Assembly: GCA_016794345.1 (NCBI GenBank)
Contig: JAEUKE010000207.1
Coordinates: 62,001-126,000 of the forward strand
Source of the DNA: Myxococcales bacterium
GTDB lineage: Bacteria; Myxococcota_A; Polyangia; Polyangiales; Polyangiaceae
Reading direction: 5' to 3'
Length of the DNA stretch: 64,000 nucleotides
Both the position numbers and the translations under genes were made by a program. Below the pieces are notes generated by a model. The model did no database searches. It was not told the DNA's origin and worked only from the letters and a program-made list of their open reading frames with translations. This document shows, piece by piece, positions 41,729 through 50,474 of this stretch; positions within the stretch are counted from its first letter, which is position 1, and the number at the start of each line of letters is the position of its first letter.

Positions 41729-43225
41729 TCACCCGGGCAGATGCACCCGGAAGCGCGTCCCCTTCCCGCTCGGCGCCTCGCAGGCGATGTCGCCCCCGTG
41801 CGCCTCCACGATCTCCCGCGTCACCGCGAGGCCGAGCCCCGTTCCCTGATCTTTTGTCGTGATGAAAGGCTCGAAGATCGTGGCGCGGATCTCCTCCGGG
41901 ATCCCGGTGCCCGTGTCCTCGATGACGACGTCGACTCCGCCGCCGGCCGCGCGCGTCACGCGGGCGGTCACGCGCCCCCCCTCCGGCATCGCCTCGCGCG
42001 CGTTGCGGACGAGGTTCAAGAACGCCTGGCGCAACAAGCCCTCGTCGACGGGCACCTGCGGCGCGTCCGGATCCACCTCGACCTCGGCGACGATCCCCGA
42101 CCGGTCGAGCTCGGGCTTCAGGAACGCCAGGAGCTCCTCGACGATCTCGCCCACCGACTCCATCGCGAGCGCGGGCGCCGGCCGCCTGGCCATGCCGAGG
42201 TACTGCTCGGAGATGCGCGAGAGGCGCACGGTCTCACCTTTGATCGCCGAGACGAGCTCGAGCTGCTCCTTGGGATCGCCGCCGTCGGCCAGCTCGCCCT
42301 CGAGCAGCTCCAGGTTCAGCCCGATGGCCGAGAGGGGGTTGCGGATCTCGTGTGTGATTCGCGCCGCCATCTTGCCGACCGTGGCCAGCCGCTCGGCCTT
42401 GACGATCTCCGCGCGGGCGTCGCGGATCGCGCCGACCATCGTCTCGAACGTGCGCGCGAGCTCGCCTATCTCGCTCGAGTCCGCGGCGACCGGCTGCGGC
42501 GTGAGGTCGCCCGCGGCGACGGCCTCCGCGCGTGCGGTGACCGCGGAGAGCGGCCGGAGCACGCGGCGTGCGTAGAGCGAGAGGGCCAGGCCCACGAGGA
42601 GCGTGAGCGCGCTGGTGCCGATGAGCAACTGGATGGCTCGCCGCTCGCGGGCGCGCGCCCGCTCGGTGAGCACCTCGGACGCGCTCTCGACCTTGGACTT
42701 CATGGCGCGCAGGCGTGACGAGGTGTCGGCCTCTCGCTTCACGAGCTCTGCCTGGATGCGATCCGCGGCCGGCTTGTCTCCGATCGCCAGCGCCTCGAAG
42801 AGGCGGCCGAAGGAGTCGCCCTTCACCTCCCCCTCCAGGCTGCCGAGCTCCCTCGTCACTTCGCTCCGGAGCTTCGCGGCGTCGGGATCTGTGGCGTCGA
42901 TGCCCTCCGCGATCTTTCGCGCCGCAGCGAACGTGAGCGGACGCGCGCGCCGCGCCGTCTCGATCCATTCGCGGACGTCGCTCGGGTTCTTGGCGGCGGT
43001 CACGTGGTTCAGCTGCGTCGCGAGCACGTTTTGCTCCGCCAGCGCCTGCCCGATCTGCAGCTGAAGCGGCACCAAGCTCGATCGGAGCAGCTCCGCCTCC
43101 CCGGCGGCGACGCGCATGTCGCGGACCGCGAGGCCCATCGTCGCGCCGAACGCGACGAGCAGGACGAGGTAGCTCGCGAGGAGCCTCGTCGCGACCGTGC
43201 CCCGACGCGGGCTCCGTGAGGTCAT
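41729..43225 (-). CDS. Membrane sensor histidine kinase with HAMP domain
   Basis: 498 residues from ATG 43225. First membrane helix (RLLASYLVLLVAFGATMGLA, about 15-34), a helical periplasmic sensor region of about 165 residues (four-helix-bundle type), second helix (IQLLIGTSALTLLVGLALSL), HAMP linker, HisKA with RITHEIRNPLSAI, HATPase_c with NLVRNAREAMPEGG, DTGTGIPE, TTKDQGTGLGLAVT. All catalytic residues present. Its ATG overlaps by 4 nt the stop of the Fe-S protein gene, so it is translated with it. No response regulator gene lies adjacent. Confidence 0.94.
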   Translation of the reverse strand: MTSRSPRRGTVATRLLASYLVLLVAFGATMGLAVRDMRVAAGEAELLRSSLVPLQLQIGQALAEQNVLATQLNHVTAAKNPSDVREWIETARRARPLTFAAARKIAEGIDATDPDAAKLRSEVTRELGSLEGEVKGDSFGRLFEALAIGDKPAADRIQAELVKREADTSSRLRAMKSKVESASEVLTERARARERRAIQLLIGTSALTLLVGLALSLYARRVLRPLSAVTARAEAVAAGDLTPQPVAADSSEIGELARTFETMVGAIRDARAEIVKAERLATVGKMAARITHEIRNPLSAIGLNLELLEGELADGGDPKEQLELVSAIKGETVRLSRISEQYLGMARRPAPALAMESVGEIVEELLAFLKPELDRSGIVAEVEVDPDAPQVPVDEGLLRQAFLNLVRNAREAMPEGGRVTARVTRAAGGGVDVVIEDTGTGIPEEIRATIFEPFITTKDQGTGLGLAVTREIVEAHGGDIACEAPSGKGTRFRVHLPG

Positions 43226-44319
43226 TCGGTCCCGACGCCGAGACCGCGGGCGAGCCACGTCACGAGGTCTTCGGCGTCCGCCCCGACCGTCTGGAGCCGC
43301 CGCAGGCTCGCGGCGCACGCGGTGACGACCGTCCCACCCCCGAGCCGCTCGTGCTCGGCGGCCCTCGCCGACGCCGCGCCACGCGACGCGTCGGGGAACG
43401 TGAGCGGGACGAGGCCGCCGCCGCCCGAGCAGTCCGCCCGCCCGCGGTTGCGCTCGAACTCGGCCGGCGGAGCGCCCGCGATCTTCTCGAGGAGCGCGCG
43501 CGGTTGTTCATAACGGCCCAGCCCGCGACCGAGCCGGCAGGGGTCGTGGTAGCGGGGTGGCGCCTCACCGAGCGTCGAGAACCGCGCGAGCGCGTCGTGC
43601 GCGACGTCCACCAACAGGCGCGGGGGCTTGATGGTGACCTCGGCGGCCGGGTAGTCCGTCATCATCGCGCGCGCGCAGCCCGGGTCGACCACGACGACCT
43701 CCTCGGCGGAGCCGATCTCCTCGGCCATCGCCTGCGCCCGCTTCCGGAACGAGGCCGTGTCGCCGGCCTCGAGCGAGGAGAGGCCGCAGCAGCGCGTCGC
43801 GACGCGGACCGGCTGCCCCAGGAGCTTCTCGGTGACAGCCTTCGCCTGGCGCGCGACCGTCTGGTGATGGAGCAGGTAGCCACACCCGACCACGAGGACG
43901 ACGCGCGCGTCTTTGCCCGCTCCGCCGTCGACCGCGCGGGCGGCCTCGGCCACATCCGGCTCGCGCCTGAGGGCGATCTCCTGTGCGCGCACCGCGCCCG
44001 CCGGCGCGACGCCGCGCGCGTAGAGCTCCCCCCGCGCGAGGGTGAGCGTCGAGGCGACCTCGTTCTTGTGGTCGCAGCGCTCGCGACATCCGAGGCAGCC
44101 GGTGCACGCCCAGGCGGGCTCGGCGTGGAGCGGATCGATCTCCACGTCGCCGCGCGCGGCGAAGTAGGCCATCGACATCTTGCCCCACGGCGTGAGCGTC
44201 TCGACGGGCTCCGCGTTGGAGACCGGGCAAGCGGCGCGGCAGAGCTTTGGGCAATAGACACACTTCTCCAGCGTGTCCGCGCGCGGCTCGAGCAGCGGCA
44301 GTTTCGGCAGACTGGTCAT
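43222..44319 (-). CDS. Fe-S oxidoreductase with two 4Fe-4S motifs and CCG domains
   Basis: 365 residues. Two ferredoxin-type clusters at the N terminus: C20, C23, C27, C31 (CVYCPKLCRAACP) and C72, C75, C78, C82 (CTGCLGCRERC). The rest contains CCG-type motifs (RCCGLSSLEAGD, DPCRLGRGLG, DCSGGGG) as in heterodisulfide-reductase subunit B, glycolate oxidase GlcF and related proteins. It would move electrons between a quinone or thiol pool and an unknown partner. It sits between two sensor kinase genes, 15 bp after the first and overlapping the second, which suggests a redox input to signalling. Confidence 0.9.
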   Translation of the reverse strand: MTSLPKLPLLEPRADTLEKCVYCPKLCRAACPVSNAEPVETLTPWGKMSMAYFAARGDVEIDPLHAEPAWACTGCLGCRERCDHKNEVASTLTLARGELYARGVAPAGAVRAQEIALRREPDVAEAARAVDGGAGKDARVVLVVGCGYLLHHQTVARQAKAVTEKLLGQPVRVATRCCGLSSLEAGDTASFRKRAQAMAEEIGSAEEVVVVDPGCARAMMTDYPAAEVTIKPPRLLVDVAHDALARFSTLGEAPPRYHDPCRLGRGLGRYEQPRALLEKIAGAPPAEFERNRGRADCSGGGGLVPLTFPDASRGAASARAAEHERLGGGTVVTACAASLRRLQTVGADAEDLVTWLARGLGVGTE

Positions 44320-44334
44320 CGCTTCGGCAGACCT

Positions 44335-46494
44335 TCAACCATCGGTGTTCTCCGGCCGGCGCATCGGCTTGCGGCGCGGGCGCGGCCGGGTGGGCTCGGG
44401 CTCGCCGTCCGCGGGCTCGGCCGCGACCGGCTGAGAGAGGCGCCGGCTCACCACCCCCTCGTGCTCCGTCTGGGGAAGGCGGACGACGAACGTCGCGCCT
44501 TGCGGCGACGAGTCGACACTGACAGTCCCGTGATGTTCCATGGCGATCTTCTTGACGATCGAGAGGCCCAGGCCCGTGCCGCCGGCCTTGCCGCTGGTGA
44601 CGAACGACTTGAAGAGCCGGTGCTGGATCTCCTTGGGTATGCCGCGGCCGGTGTCCGCGACGGTGATGACGAGATCGTCACCGTCGCGCTCGACGCGCAG
44701 CGTGAGCGTGCCTCCGCGGTCGCCCATCGCCTCGAGCGCGTTCCGGATGAGGTTCCCGAGCAGGCGCTGGATCTTCACCTCGTCGAACCGCGCGAAGCCT
44801 CGATCCAGGAGCTCCATCTGGAGCTTGATCTTGGTCCCCTCGATTTCGCGCAGGACCTGCCGCTCGAGATCGCCGAAGTACTTCTCCAGGTACACCTTGC
44901 GGATGAGGATGCTCCGCTCGCCCCTGGCGAACTCGAGCACCTCTCTCTGCATCGACGCGATCACGTCGAACTGGGCTGCGATGGCCTGGGCGTGCTCGGC
45001 GCGCGTCTTCGGGTCGTCCGTGCGCGCCATCAGCTGGACGTAGCCGCTGACGACGCTGAGCGGCGTCTTGAGGTCGTGCATCACCCCGGAGAGGAGGCGG
45101 CCGATCGACGTGAGCCTGTGGCTCCGCTCGCGATCCAGCCGCTCGAGGTAGAGCCGAACGGCCGTCGAAGCGTTGGCCGAAATGAGCCGGAGCAGCGCGC
45201 GCGCGTCCTGGGAGAACCCCCCGGGCCGCGTCGCGTTGTAGAGGGCCAGCGCGCCGATGGGCGTGTCGTCCGGGCCCTCGAGGGGCATGGCGATCGCGCT
45301 CCGCACCTGGAGGCCGAGCAGCGAGCCGATGCGGTTGGAGACCGGCGGCGCTCCGCCGTCGCTCGACTCGGCGGGCGGCAGGTGCTGGGCCTCGTTCGTC
45401 CGCATCGCGACGCCGACGATGCCCTCCCCGCGCTTGACGCCGATGCGACGCACCTCGGCTTCGCCTCCGGCAGAGGCGAGCCCGCGCGACGCGTCGATGA
45501 AGTAGAGAAAGACGCCCTCCTCACCTTCGTCCACCATGAGCGCGCCCGCCCCAGCCCCGCAGGCCCGCGCCGCCTCGGAGACCATGGCGCGGGCGAGGTC
45601 CTCGAACGTCGACGCGCGCGCCATCGAGCTCTCGAGCTCGAACAGGAGCTTCAGATCCGCGACGCGGTGCTCGAGCTGCTCTTTCGTCTCGACGAGCTGC
45701 ATGTTCTTCTGGATGACCGAGAGGAACAGGCGGGAGTTGTCGATCGAGACGGCGGCCTGGGTCGCGAGCGCCGTGAGCAGCTCCTCGTCGTGTTGCGAGA
45801 ACTCGTCCACGGCGCCGGGGAGCGCGCCTCGTTTGTTGAGGACCTGGATGACGCCGATCGTGCGACCGACGTGGTTCTTCATCGGCGCGGCGAGCACCGA
45901 TCGCGTGCGATAGCCCGTCATCTCGTCCCAGTGACGGGAGAAGCGGCGGTCGCGGTAGGCGTCTTTGATGCGGATCGTCTGGCCGAACTTCGCGACGTGG
46001 CCGGCCACGCCGCCCCCGACCGGCAGCTCGATGCTCTTCGCTTCGTCGCCGATGATGATGCGCGAGAGGAGGCGCTGGCGGTGCTCGTCGAGCAAGTAGA
46101 GCGTGGCCCGATCCGCCTCGAGCAGGTCCGCGATCTTGCGAAGGATCAGCTCGAGGAGCTGATCCAGATCCAGGGTGCTGCCGAGGGCGAGGCCCACGTC
46201 GCGTAGCGCCTTGACGGTGCGCTCGGAGCGCTGGAGGAGCGCGTCGAGCTCCGCCACCTTGGCCTCGAGCTCGGCGCTGCGGCGGAGCAGGTGCTCGCCG
46301 CGCCTGCCGCTCGGGGGCTGGCGCTCGGAGGAGGGCGTCTCTTGCGGCGGCTCCGGTATGTTCTTTCGAACGGCGGGGACGCGCGGGGCTGCGCGAGCGG
46401 CAGGCTTGGCCTGTCGCTTGGCGCGGGTAGCCGCTGCCTTGGCCGTGCGAGGGGGCACGTACCGACGGTACGGTGGTCCGCCCGATCCGTCCAC
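44335..46494 (-). CDS. Cytoplasmic GAF-domain sensor histidine kinase
   Basis: 719 residues, GTG start. A basic Ala/Lys/Pro N terminus (to about 65), coiled coil, GAF domain 1 (about 95-245: ADRATLYLLDEHRQRLLSRI, VLAAPMKNHVGRTIGVIQVL), second coil, GAF domain 2 (about 285-430), HisKA with GVMHDLKTPLSVV (His in MHD), HATPase_c with NLIRNALEAMGD, DTGRGIPK and GGTGLGLSIVKK, then a Pro/Arg-rich tail. No membrane helix. First gene of an operon with the Fe-S protein and a second kinase. GAF domains may bind a small ligand or redox cofactor. Confidence 0.95.
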   Translation of the reverse strand: MDGSGGPPYRRYVPPRTAKAAATRAKRQAKPAARAAPRVPAVRKNIPEPPQETPSSERQPPSGRRGEHLLRRSAELEAKVAELDALLQRSERTVKALRDVGLALGSTLDLDQLLELILRKIADLLEADRATLYLLDEHRQRLLSRIIIGDEAKSIELPVGGGVAGHVAKFGQTIRIKDAYRDRRFSRHWDEMTGYRTRSVLAAPMKNHVGRTIGVIQVLNKRGALPGAVDEFSQHDEELLTALATQAAVSIDNSRLFLSVIQKNMQLVETKEQLEHRVADLKLLFELESSMARASTFEDLARAMVSEAARACGAGAGALMVDEGEEGVFLYFIDASRGLASAGGEAEVRRIGVKRGEGIVGVAMRTNEAQHLPPAESSDGGAPPVSNRIGSLLGLQVRSAIAMPLEGPDDTPIGALALYNATRPGGFSQDARALLRLISANASTAVRLYLERLDRERSHRLTSIGRLLSGVMHDLKTPLSVVSGYVQLMARTDDPKTRAEHAQAIAAQFDVIASMQREVLEFARGERSILIRKVYLEKYFGDLERQVLREIEGTKIKLQMELLDRGFARFDEVKIQRLLGNLIRNALEAMGDRGGTLTLRVERDGDDLVITVADTGRGIPKEIQHRLFKSFVTSGKAGGTGLGLSIVKKIAMEHHGTVSVDSSPQGATFVVRLPQTEHEGVVSRRLSQPVAAEPADGEPEPTRPRPRRKPMRRPENTDG

Positions 46495-46547
46495 CGCTTC
46501 TCAGAGGGCCGGTTCGGACGGTATCATCCGACCAACCCAAGCAGCGG

Positions 46548-46826
46548 ATGGCCCTCAAACAAGCTCACCTCACGGTTCGGGGGCGCGTCCAAGGCGTCTT
46601 CTTTCGGGCCTCGGCGCAGAGGGAGGCGAAGCGCCTCGGCCTCACCGGGTGGGTGCGCAATCGCCCCGATGGCGCCGTGGAGATGTGCGTCGAGGGCGAA
46701 GAGGAAGAGCTCAAGGAAATCCTCGCCTGGGCCAATCGCGGCCCCAGCGCAGCCCGGGTCGAGAAGGTTGACGTGCGGTGGCGCAGCTACGTGGGGGAGT
46801 TCTCGGAGTTCAAGATCACGGACTAG
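46548..46826 (+). CDS. Acylphosphatase
   Basis: 92 residues from ATG 46548, normal size for the family. Signature 1 VRGRVQGVFFRA supplies the phosphate-binding loop and catalytic Arg, and GWVRNRPDGAVEMCVEGEEE supplies catalytic Asn (WVRN). Hydrolyses acyl phosphates such as acetyl or carbamoyl phosphate. Cytoplasmic. It diverges from the GAF kinase gene, 53 bp away. Confidence 0.95.
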   Translation: MALKQAHLTVRGRVQGVFFRASAQREAKRLGLTGWVRNRPDGAVEMCVEGEEEELKEILAWANRGPSAARVEKVDVRWRSYVGEFSEFKITD

Positions 46827-46957
46827 ACCGTGATCTAGCGCACGGCGACAACTCCATCGAGATCTGACGGCGTTCTCGTGTCGGCGCGCACCGACTTCAG
46901 GTGAAGCGCCGCATGCGGTGTCGGAGTTGGCACCGTGAAAGCGTCGCGAGGGTGAGC

Positions 46958-47366
46958 CCTCACCCCGTGGCCCCTCTCCCCGAGGGAGAGGGGCGGCACG
47001 GGCTTCTTCGCCCACGCAGCGTCCATGTACCCTCCGCCACTGACCAGGCGCGTTCGCGTCGTAGTGGTGAATCACGATCGTACCTTCGGACGCGCTGGGT
47101 CCCGAGCCAATCTCCCAGTCCTCCCCCTTGAGGACCATGAGCCCGACGTCGATCGGTGTGCAGCGCCACCGCCCGACGAGGCGTGGCGTCGACGCGAGCG
47201 ACTCCGAAGGCGTCGAGCTTGCTGCGGACGGGATGGCGGACACCTCGACCGTCGGCGCGGTCGCGCTCTCCCCCGCTCGCTCGACGGTCGCGCTCGCGCT
47301 GGATGCGACCGGCTCGGAGCCTGGAGAACACGCGGCGCCGAACGTGTGCGCCAAGACCTGGGCCAT
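46958..47366 (-). pseudogene. Remnant of a lipoprotein gene interrupted by a palindromic repeat
   Basis: On the minus strand a lipoprotein-like sequence begins near 47366 (VLAHTFGAACSPGSEP, lipobox FGAAC), followed by a Ser/Ala linker and a short domain (RLVGRWRCTPIDVGLMVLKG, EGTIVIHHYDANAPGQW). It then runs into a palindromic repeat at 46971-46993, after which the frame encodes repeat-derived low-complexity sequence and continues antisense through the acylphosphatase gene. A conserved end is not visible. I read it as a truncated gene. The rest of the 700-bp gap between 46827 and 47526 holds nothing else I can identify. Confidence 0.45.
46971..46993. repeat. Palindromic repeat, divergent relative of the dispersed family
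   Basis: Arms CCCCTCTCCC and GGGAGAGGGG around CGA, preceded by CCCTCACCCCGTGG. Similar in composition and layout to the other palindromes but with a different arm sequence. Lies within the broken lipoprotein gene. Confidence 0.7.
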
Positions 47367-47526
47367 CAGAAGAACTCGTGATCGTGCAGCATGCAGGCGA
47401 ACCGGGGCGGGCCCCCGCACGGAGCGCCAGCGTGCAGACAACCGAGCACGAAGCCACATGTCGGAGAATCGTAATCCCGGGGAGTGACGCCCACGCCCTC
47501 GAGCGTTACAGCTCGACGAGAGTCTC

Positions 47527-49194
47527 GTGAGCAGCAAGGCGGCATCTTCTCACCCGCGGGCACCAGCGCGCCCACGTTCTGTTCGAGCTTGTCTCGATTC
47601 CTCTTGGCGACGCGTTCTCCGTCACCGGAGTCCGTTCCGTACGGTCCCGCTTCTCCTGCTCCTCCTCCTCCCTTCCCCCTCCCTCGCCGCTCCCCCAAAA
47701 ACCTCCTCCTCCCCCGACCCTTCCGCCTCGTCCTCCCCCGCGGCGGCGCTCCCGCCCGACTCCGACCTGCCGGCTCTCCCGCCTTTGCCGCCCATCAAGG
47801 CGGAGCCCATCGACGCGGACGCGCAGAAGGAGCTCGATCGGATCCTCAGCAAGCTCGTCAGCGAAAAGGCGGATATCCGCGAGGCCGCGCGAAAGGACCT
47901 CGGCTCGGTCGATGCCAAGATGGTGGGCGCGATCGGCGCTCGGATCGAGGCGATGCGCGAGTCGCTCGACCGCGATCGCGCGCCACGTGTCCTCGAGGCC
48001 GCTCGGAAGGCGGCTCGCGACGCGAAGAAGTCCAGCAAAGACGACGACGCGGCCGAAGACGACTGGCTCGAGTTCATGCTCGCCAAGCCGCAGCCGAAGG
48101 AACAAGCCTGGCGTGACGTGGTCGAGCTGCTCGGGATGGTGCGGATGCTCACCAACATCGGCACGACCCCCGCCGTGAGGCAGATCATCCAGCTCCGCGC
48201 GAGCTTCGGCGAGATGCTGCGGCTCGACATTTCGCGTGCCGTCGCGAAGCTGAAGGACAAGGCCGTGCCGGCCCTCCTCGAGGCGAAGAAACACGACGCC
48301 GTGGTCGTCCAGCGCTTCGCGGAGCTCGAGCTCGACAGGCTCGGCCGCGCGATCCCGGGCGAGGCGGTGGGCACGACCGATCCCGACGTGCTCGCCGACG
48401 TCCTCCGCGCGTTCGGCTACCTGCGGGACGTGGACGCGGTCGGTGTCTGCCTCAGCTTCGCCAACCACGAGCGCAAGAAGGTCCGACTCGCCGCGCGGCA
48501 AGCGATCACGGGGATCGGCGAGCCGGCGCGCTGGCAGCTGCGCGACACCTACCAAGATCTCACCGGGGACAAGCCGGACAAGAGCGTCCCGTGGGACGTG
48601 CTGGCCAAGCGCATCTTCTTCCTCTACGACCGCTCGCGCGTGGCCGAGCTCTCGGACCTCGCGGTCGCCGGCATGACGGCAGCCAGGGCCGGCAAACACG
48701 CAGACGCCGTCGTGGCGTTCGACAAGGTGCTCGCGCGCGATCCGTTGTTCGACGAGCGCGCGAAGATGGCGCCCTCTTATTTCGAGGTCGGCAAGACCAT
48801 CGGGTTCGACAAGGTCGACGACAGGCTCGCGATGCTTCGCAAGGCGAAGCGGCTCGATCCCGCGGGGCCCGACGCGAAGAAGATCGACGCCGAGATCGCC
48901 TTCACGGAGGCCAAGGCCCTCCTCGCCGAAGGTCGGCCCGATCGGTCTCTCGTCCAGCTGGCGCTCGAGCTCGACCCCGATCACGCAGGCGCGCGCGAGC
49001 TCGCGGCGACCTTCGAGCAGGAGATCGTGAAGCAGCAGCCGACCTGGCCCAAGCGGGCGGCCCTCGGCGGGATCGCGGCCGGAACCGCGGCACTCCTCGC
49101 GCTCGTCGCCTCCCTCGCGCTCTTTCGAAAAAAGAGGCCGCCCACGGCGCCGCCCCCACCTACTCCGGAGGGCCAAGCGTCAGGGGGTAATTGA
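47527..49194 (+). CDS. Exported helical-repeat (TPR/HEAT-like) membrane protein
   Basis: 555 residues from GTG 47527; the real start may be nearer the signal peptide (FRTVPLLLLLLLPSPSLAA, residues about 38-56), but no better in-frame start exists. A Pro/Ser/Ala linker precedes a long all-helical region (residues about 95-500) with HEAT-like (VRQIIQLRASFGEMLRLDIS, VRLAARQAITGIGEPARWQL) and TPR-like (AGKHADAVVAFDKVLARDPL, LAEGRPDRSLVQLALELDPD) units. One membrane helix near the C terminus (LGGIAAGTAALLALVASLAL) and a short Pro-rich tail follow. A periplasmic scaffold is likely. It overlaps the convergent gene by 35 bp. Confidence 0.8.
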   Translation: MSSKAASSHPRAPARPRSVRACLDSSWRRVLRHRSPFRTVPLLLLLLLPSPSLAAPPKTSSSPDPSASSSPAAALPPDSDLPALPPLPPIKAEPIDADAQKELDRILSKLVSEKADIREAARKDLGSVDAKMVGAIGARIEAMRESLDRDRAPRVLEAARKAARDAKKSSKDDDAAEDDWLEFMLAKPQPKEQAWRDVVELLGMVRMLTNIGTTPAVRQIIQLRASFGEMLRLDISRAVAKLKDKAVPALLEAKKHDAVVVQRFAELELDRLGRAIPGEAVGTTDPDVLADVLRAFGYLRDVDAVGVCLSFANHERKKVRLAARQAITGIGEPARWQLRDTYQDLTGDKPDKSVPWDVLAKRIFFLYDRSRVAELSDLAVAGMTAARAGKHADAVVAFDKVLARDPLFDERAKMAPSYFEVGKTIGFDKVDDRLAMLRKAKRLDPAGPDAKKIDAEIAFTEAKALLAEGRPDRSLVQLALELDPDHAGARELAATFEQEIVKQQPTWPKRAALGGIAAGTAALLALVASLALFRKKRPPTAPPPPTPEGQASGGN

Positions 49195-49738
49195 GGCGCA
49201 CCGGGGGGCAGAAGTCCGTGGCCTCCGGCAGCGCGACCTCGCGAAAGCCGTCGAAGACGCACCGGAGGAACCTCTCGTCCACGATGTCGTCGTCCACGTC
49301 GTCGCAGACCTTCGCGACGGAGCCCGCCCGATCACTCTCGATGTGCAGGACGAGCCTCCCGCGCTGCGGCATGCCGCGTCCAGCCGCCTCGTCGAGACAC
49401 GCCCGAACGCGCTGCCGGCCCGGGGCGAGGATGCGTTGCCAGAGGTCCTGCCCCATGTAGCAGCAGCTGTTGGTCGGCGGTGACGGCGGAGGAGACTCGC
49501 CCACGCAGACCGGAGCTCGCTGCTTGGGCCGAGGTGGATCGGCCACCGGCTGCGACTGCGCGTGATCTTCGGTGCCCTCCACGGCGGGCACGGTCCCGAC
49601 TCGCGACGCCTCGCGGGGCGTCGTCTCGCCTACCTCGGCCGGCTCCGGCTCGGCCGGCGTCGAGCGATCCAGAGACGGGAGGCGGTGGACGAGGCAGCCC
49701 GCCAGGCAGACCGAGACGAGCGCGAATCCGCTGCGCAT
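49160..49738 (-). CDS. Lipoprotein with AgmX/PglI-type C-terminal domain
   Basis: 192 residues. Lipobox LAGC (VSVCLAGCLVHR). A Pro/Glu/Ala linker to about residue 90 is followed by a domain with RVRACLDEAAGRGMPQRGRL, VLHIESDRAGSVAKVCDD, FLRCVFDGFREVALPEA and VRLNYPLTL, matching the spacing of the TonB-like C-terminal domain seen in myxobacterial AgmX/PglI (gliding-related) proteins. Probably an envelope protein; involvement in motility is only suggested by the domain. Confidence 0.78.
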   Translation of the reverse strand: MRSGFALVSVCLAGCLVHRLPSLDRSTPAEPEPAEVGETTPREASRVGTVPAVEGTEDHAQSQPVADPPRPKQRAPVCVGESPPPSPPTNSCCYMGQDLWQRILAPGRQRVRACLDEAAGRGMPQRGRLVLHIESDRAGSVAKVCDDVDDDIVDERFLRCVFDGFREVALPEATDFCPPVRLNYPLTLGPPE

Positions 49739-49802
49739 GCTGCTTCGACACCCGGGCAGCGCGGCGGTTCCGGGCTCGAGCCGCGAGAGCCGCTCCGTGC
49801 GC

Positions 49803-50333
49803 TCACTTGAAGAAGCAGTAGTTGAAGCCCTCGCAGTTGTTGAAGCAGTCGACGCAGACGACGCACTGGAAGAGCGCCTGGTATTGCGCTGCTCCGTCGG
49901 GGTACATCATCTGACACTGCTCTTCACAGCCCGGCCCGCCGCAGTTGGAGATGCAGTCGATGTAGCTGTAACAAGTCCCGCCCTGACAGGTGAGGAGCTC
50001 GTCCTCGCACAGTCCGCCCGGCGCGAAGGTGCAAGACTGACAGTCCTGACATTCGATCGAGTCGATCGTCGCCTGCTCGCCGGTGTCGCAGCCGCCCGGT
50101 CCGGTGGTGACGCTGGTCGTGGTGGGACCAACCGTCGTGCTCGTCACCACCGAGCTCGACTTGGTCGTGCTCGTCGTGGACGTGACGACCGTGGAGGTCG
50201 TGTTGCCGCCCTGGCCGCCCTGGCCCCCCTCCCCGCCATCCTCCGTGAAGATGACGCTCCCGCCGCAAGCGGCCGAGAGTGTGACGCAGGCCAGACAGAC
50301 GAGCGCGACCGGGGTGCGTGCGAAGAAAGACAT
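49803..50333 (-). CDS. Cys-rich lipoprotein with Thr/Ser linker
   Basis: 176 residues. Lipobox LSAAC (ACVTLSAACGGS). Gly-rich then Thr/Ser/Val-rich linker (about residues 33-80), then a compact domain with about 16 Cys residues (CQDCQSCTFAPGGLC, CISNCGGPGCEEQC, CVVCVDCFNNC). Same architecture as the lipoprotein at 14032. The Cys-rich domain ends at the protein C terminus. Function unknown; probable surface protein. Confidence 0.82.
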   Translation of the reverse strand: MSFFARTPVALVCLACVTLSAACGGSVIFTEDGGEGGQGGQGGNTTSTVVTSTTSTTKSSSVVTSTTVGPTTTSVTTGPGGCDTGEQATIDSIECQDCQSCTFAPGGLCEDELLTCQGGTCYSYIDCISNCGGPGCEEQCQMMYPDGAAQYQALFQCVVCVDCFNNCEGFNYCFFK

Positions 50334-50474
50334 GCCCTCAGATTAGCCTCCGCGAGCGACCGAGGCACATTTCCCTCTCCGGCTCCGCTCCCGCCATCAC
50401 GGGATCGATCCTGCAACGGCACGTTCCTCGTCCGGGGCCTACCGCGACGGCCTCGGAGCTTGCACCATTCGAAC

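Noticed and set aside
43216..46206. 996-residue plus-strand ORF
   Set aside because: Antisense shadow of the Fe-S protein and GAF kinase; composition typical of GC-driven spurious frames.
46524..47537. 337-residue minus-strand gene
   Set aside because: Its last third is antisense to acylphosphatase and part of it is repeat-derived; only a broken lipoprotein remnant is supported.
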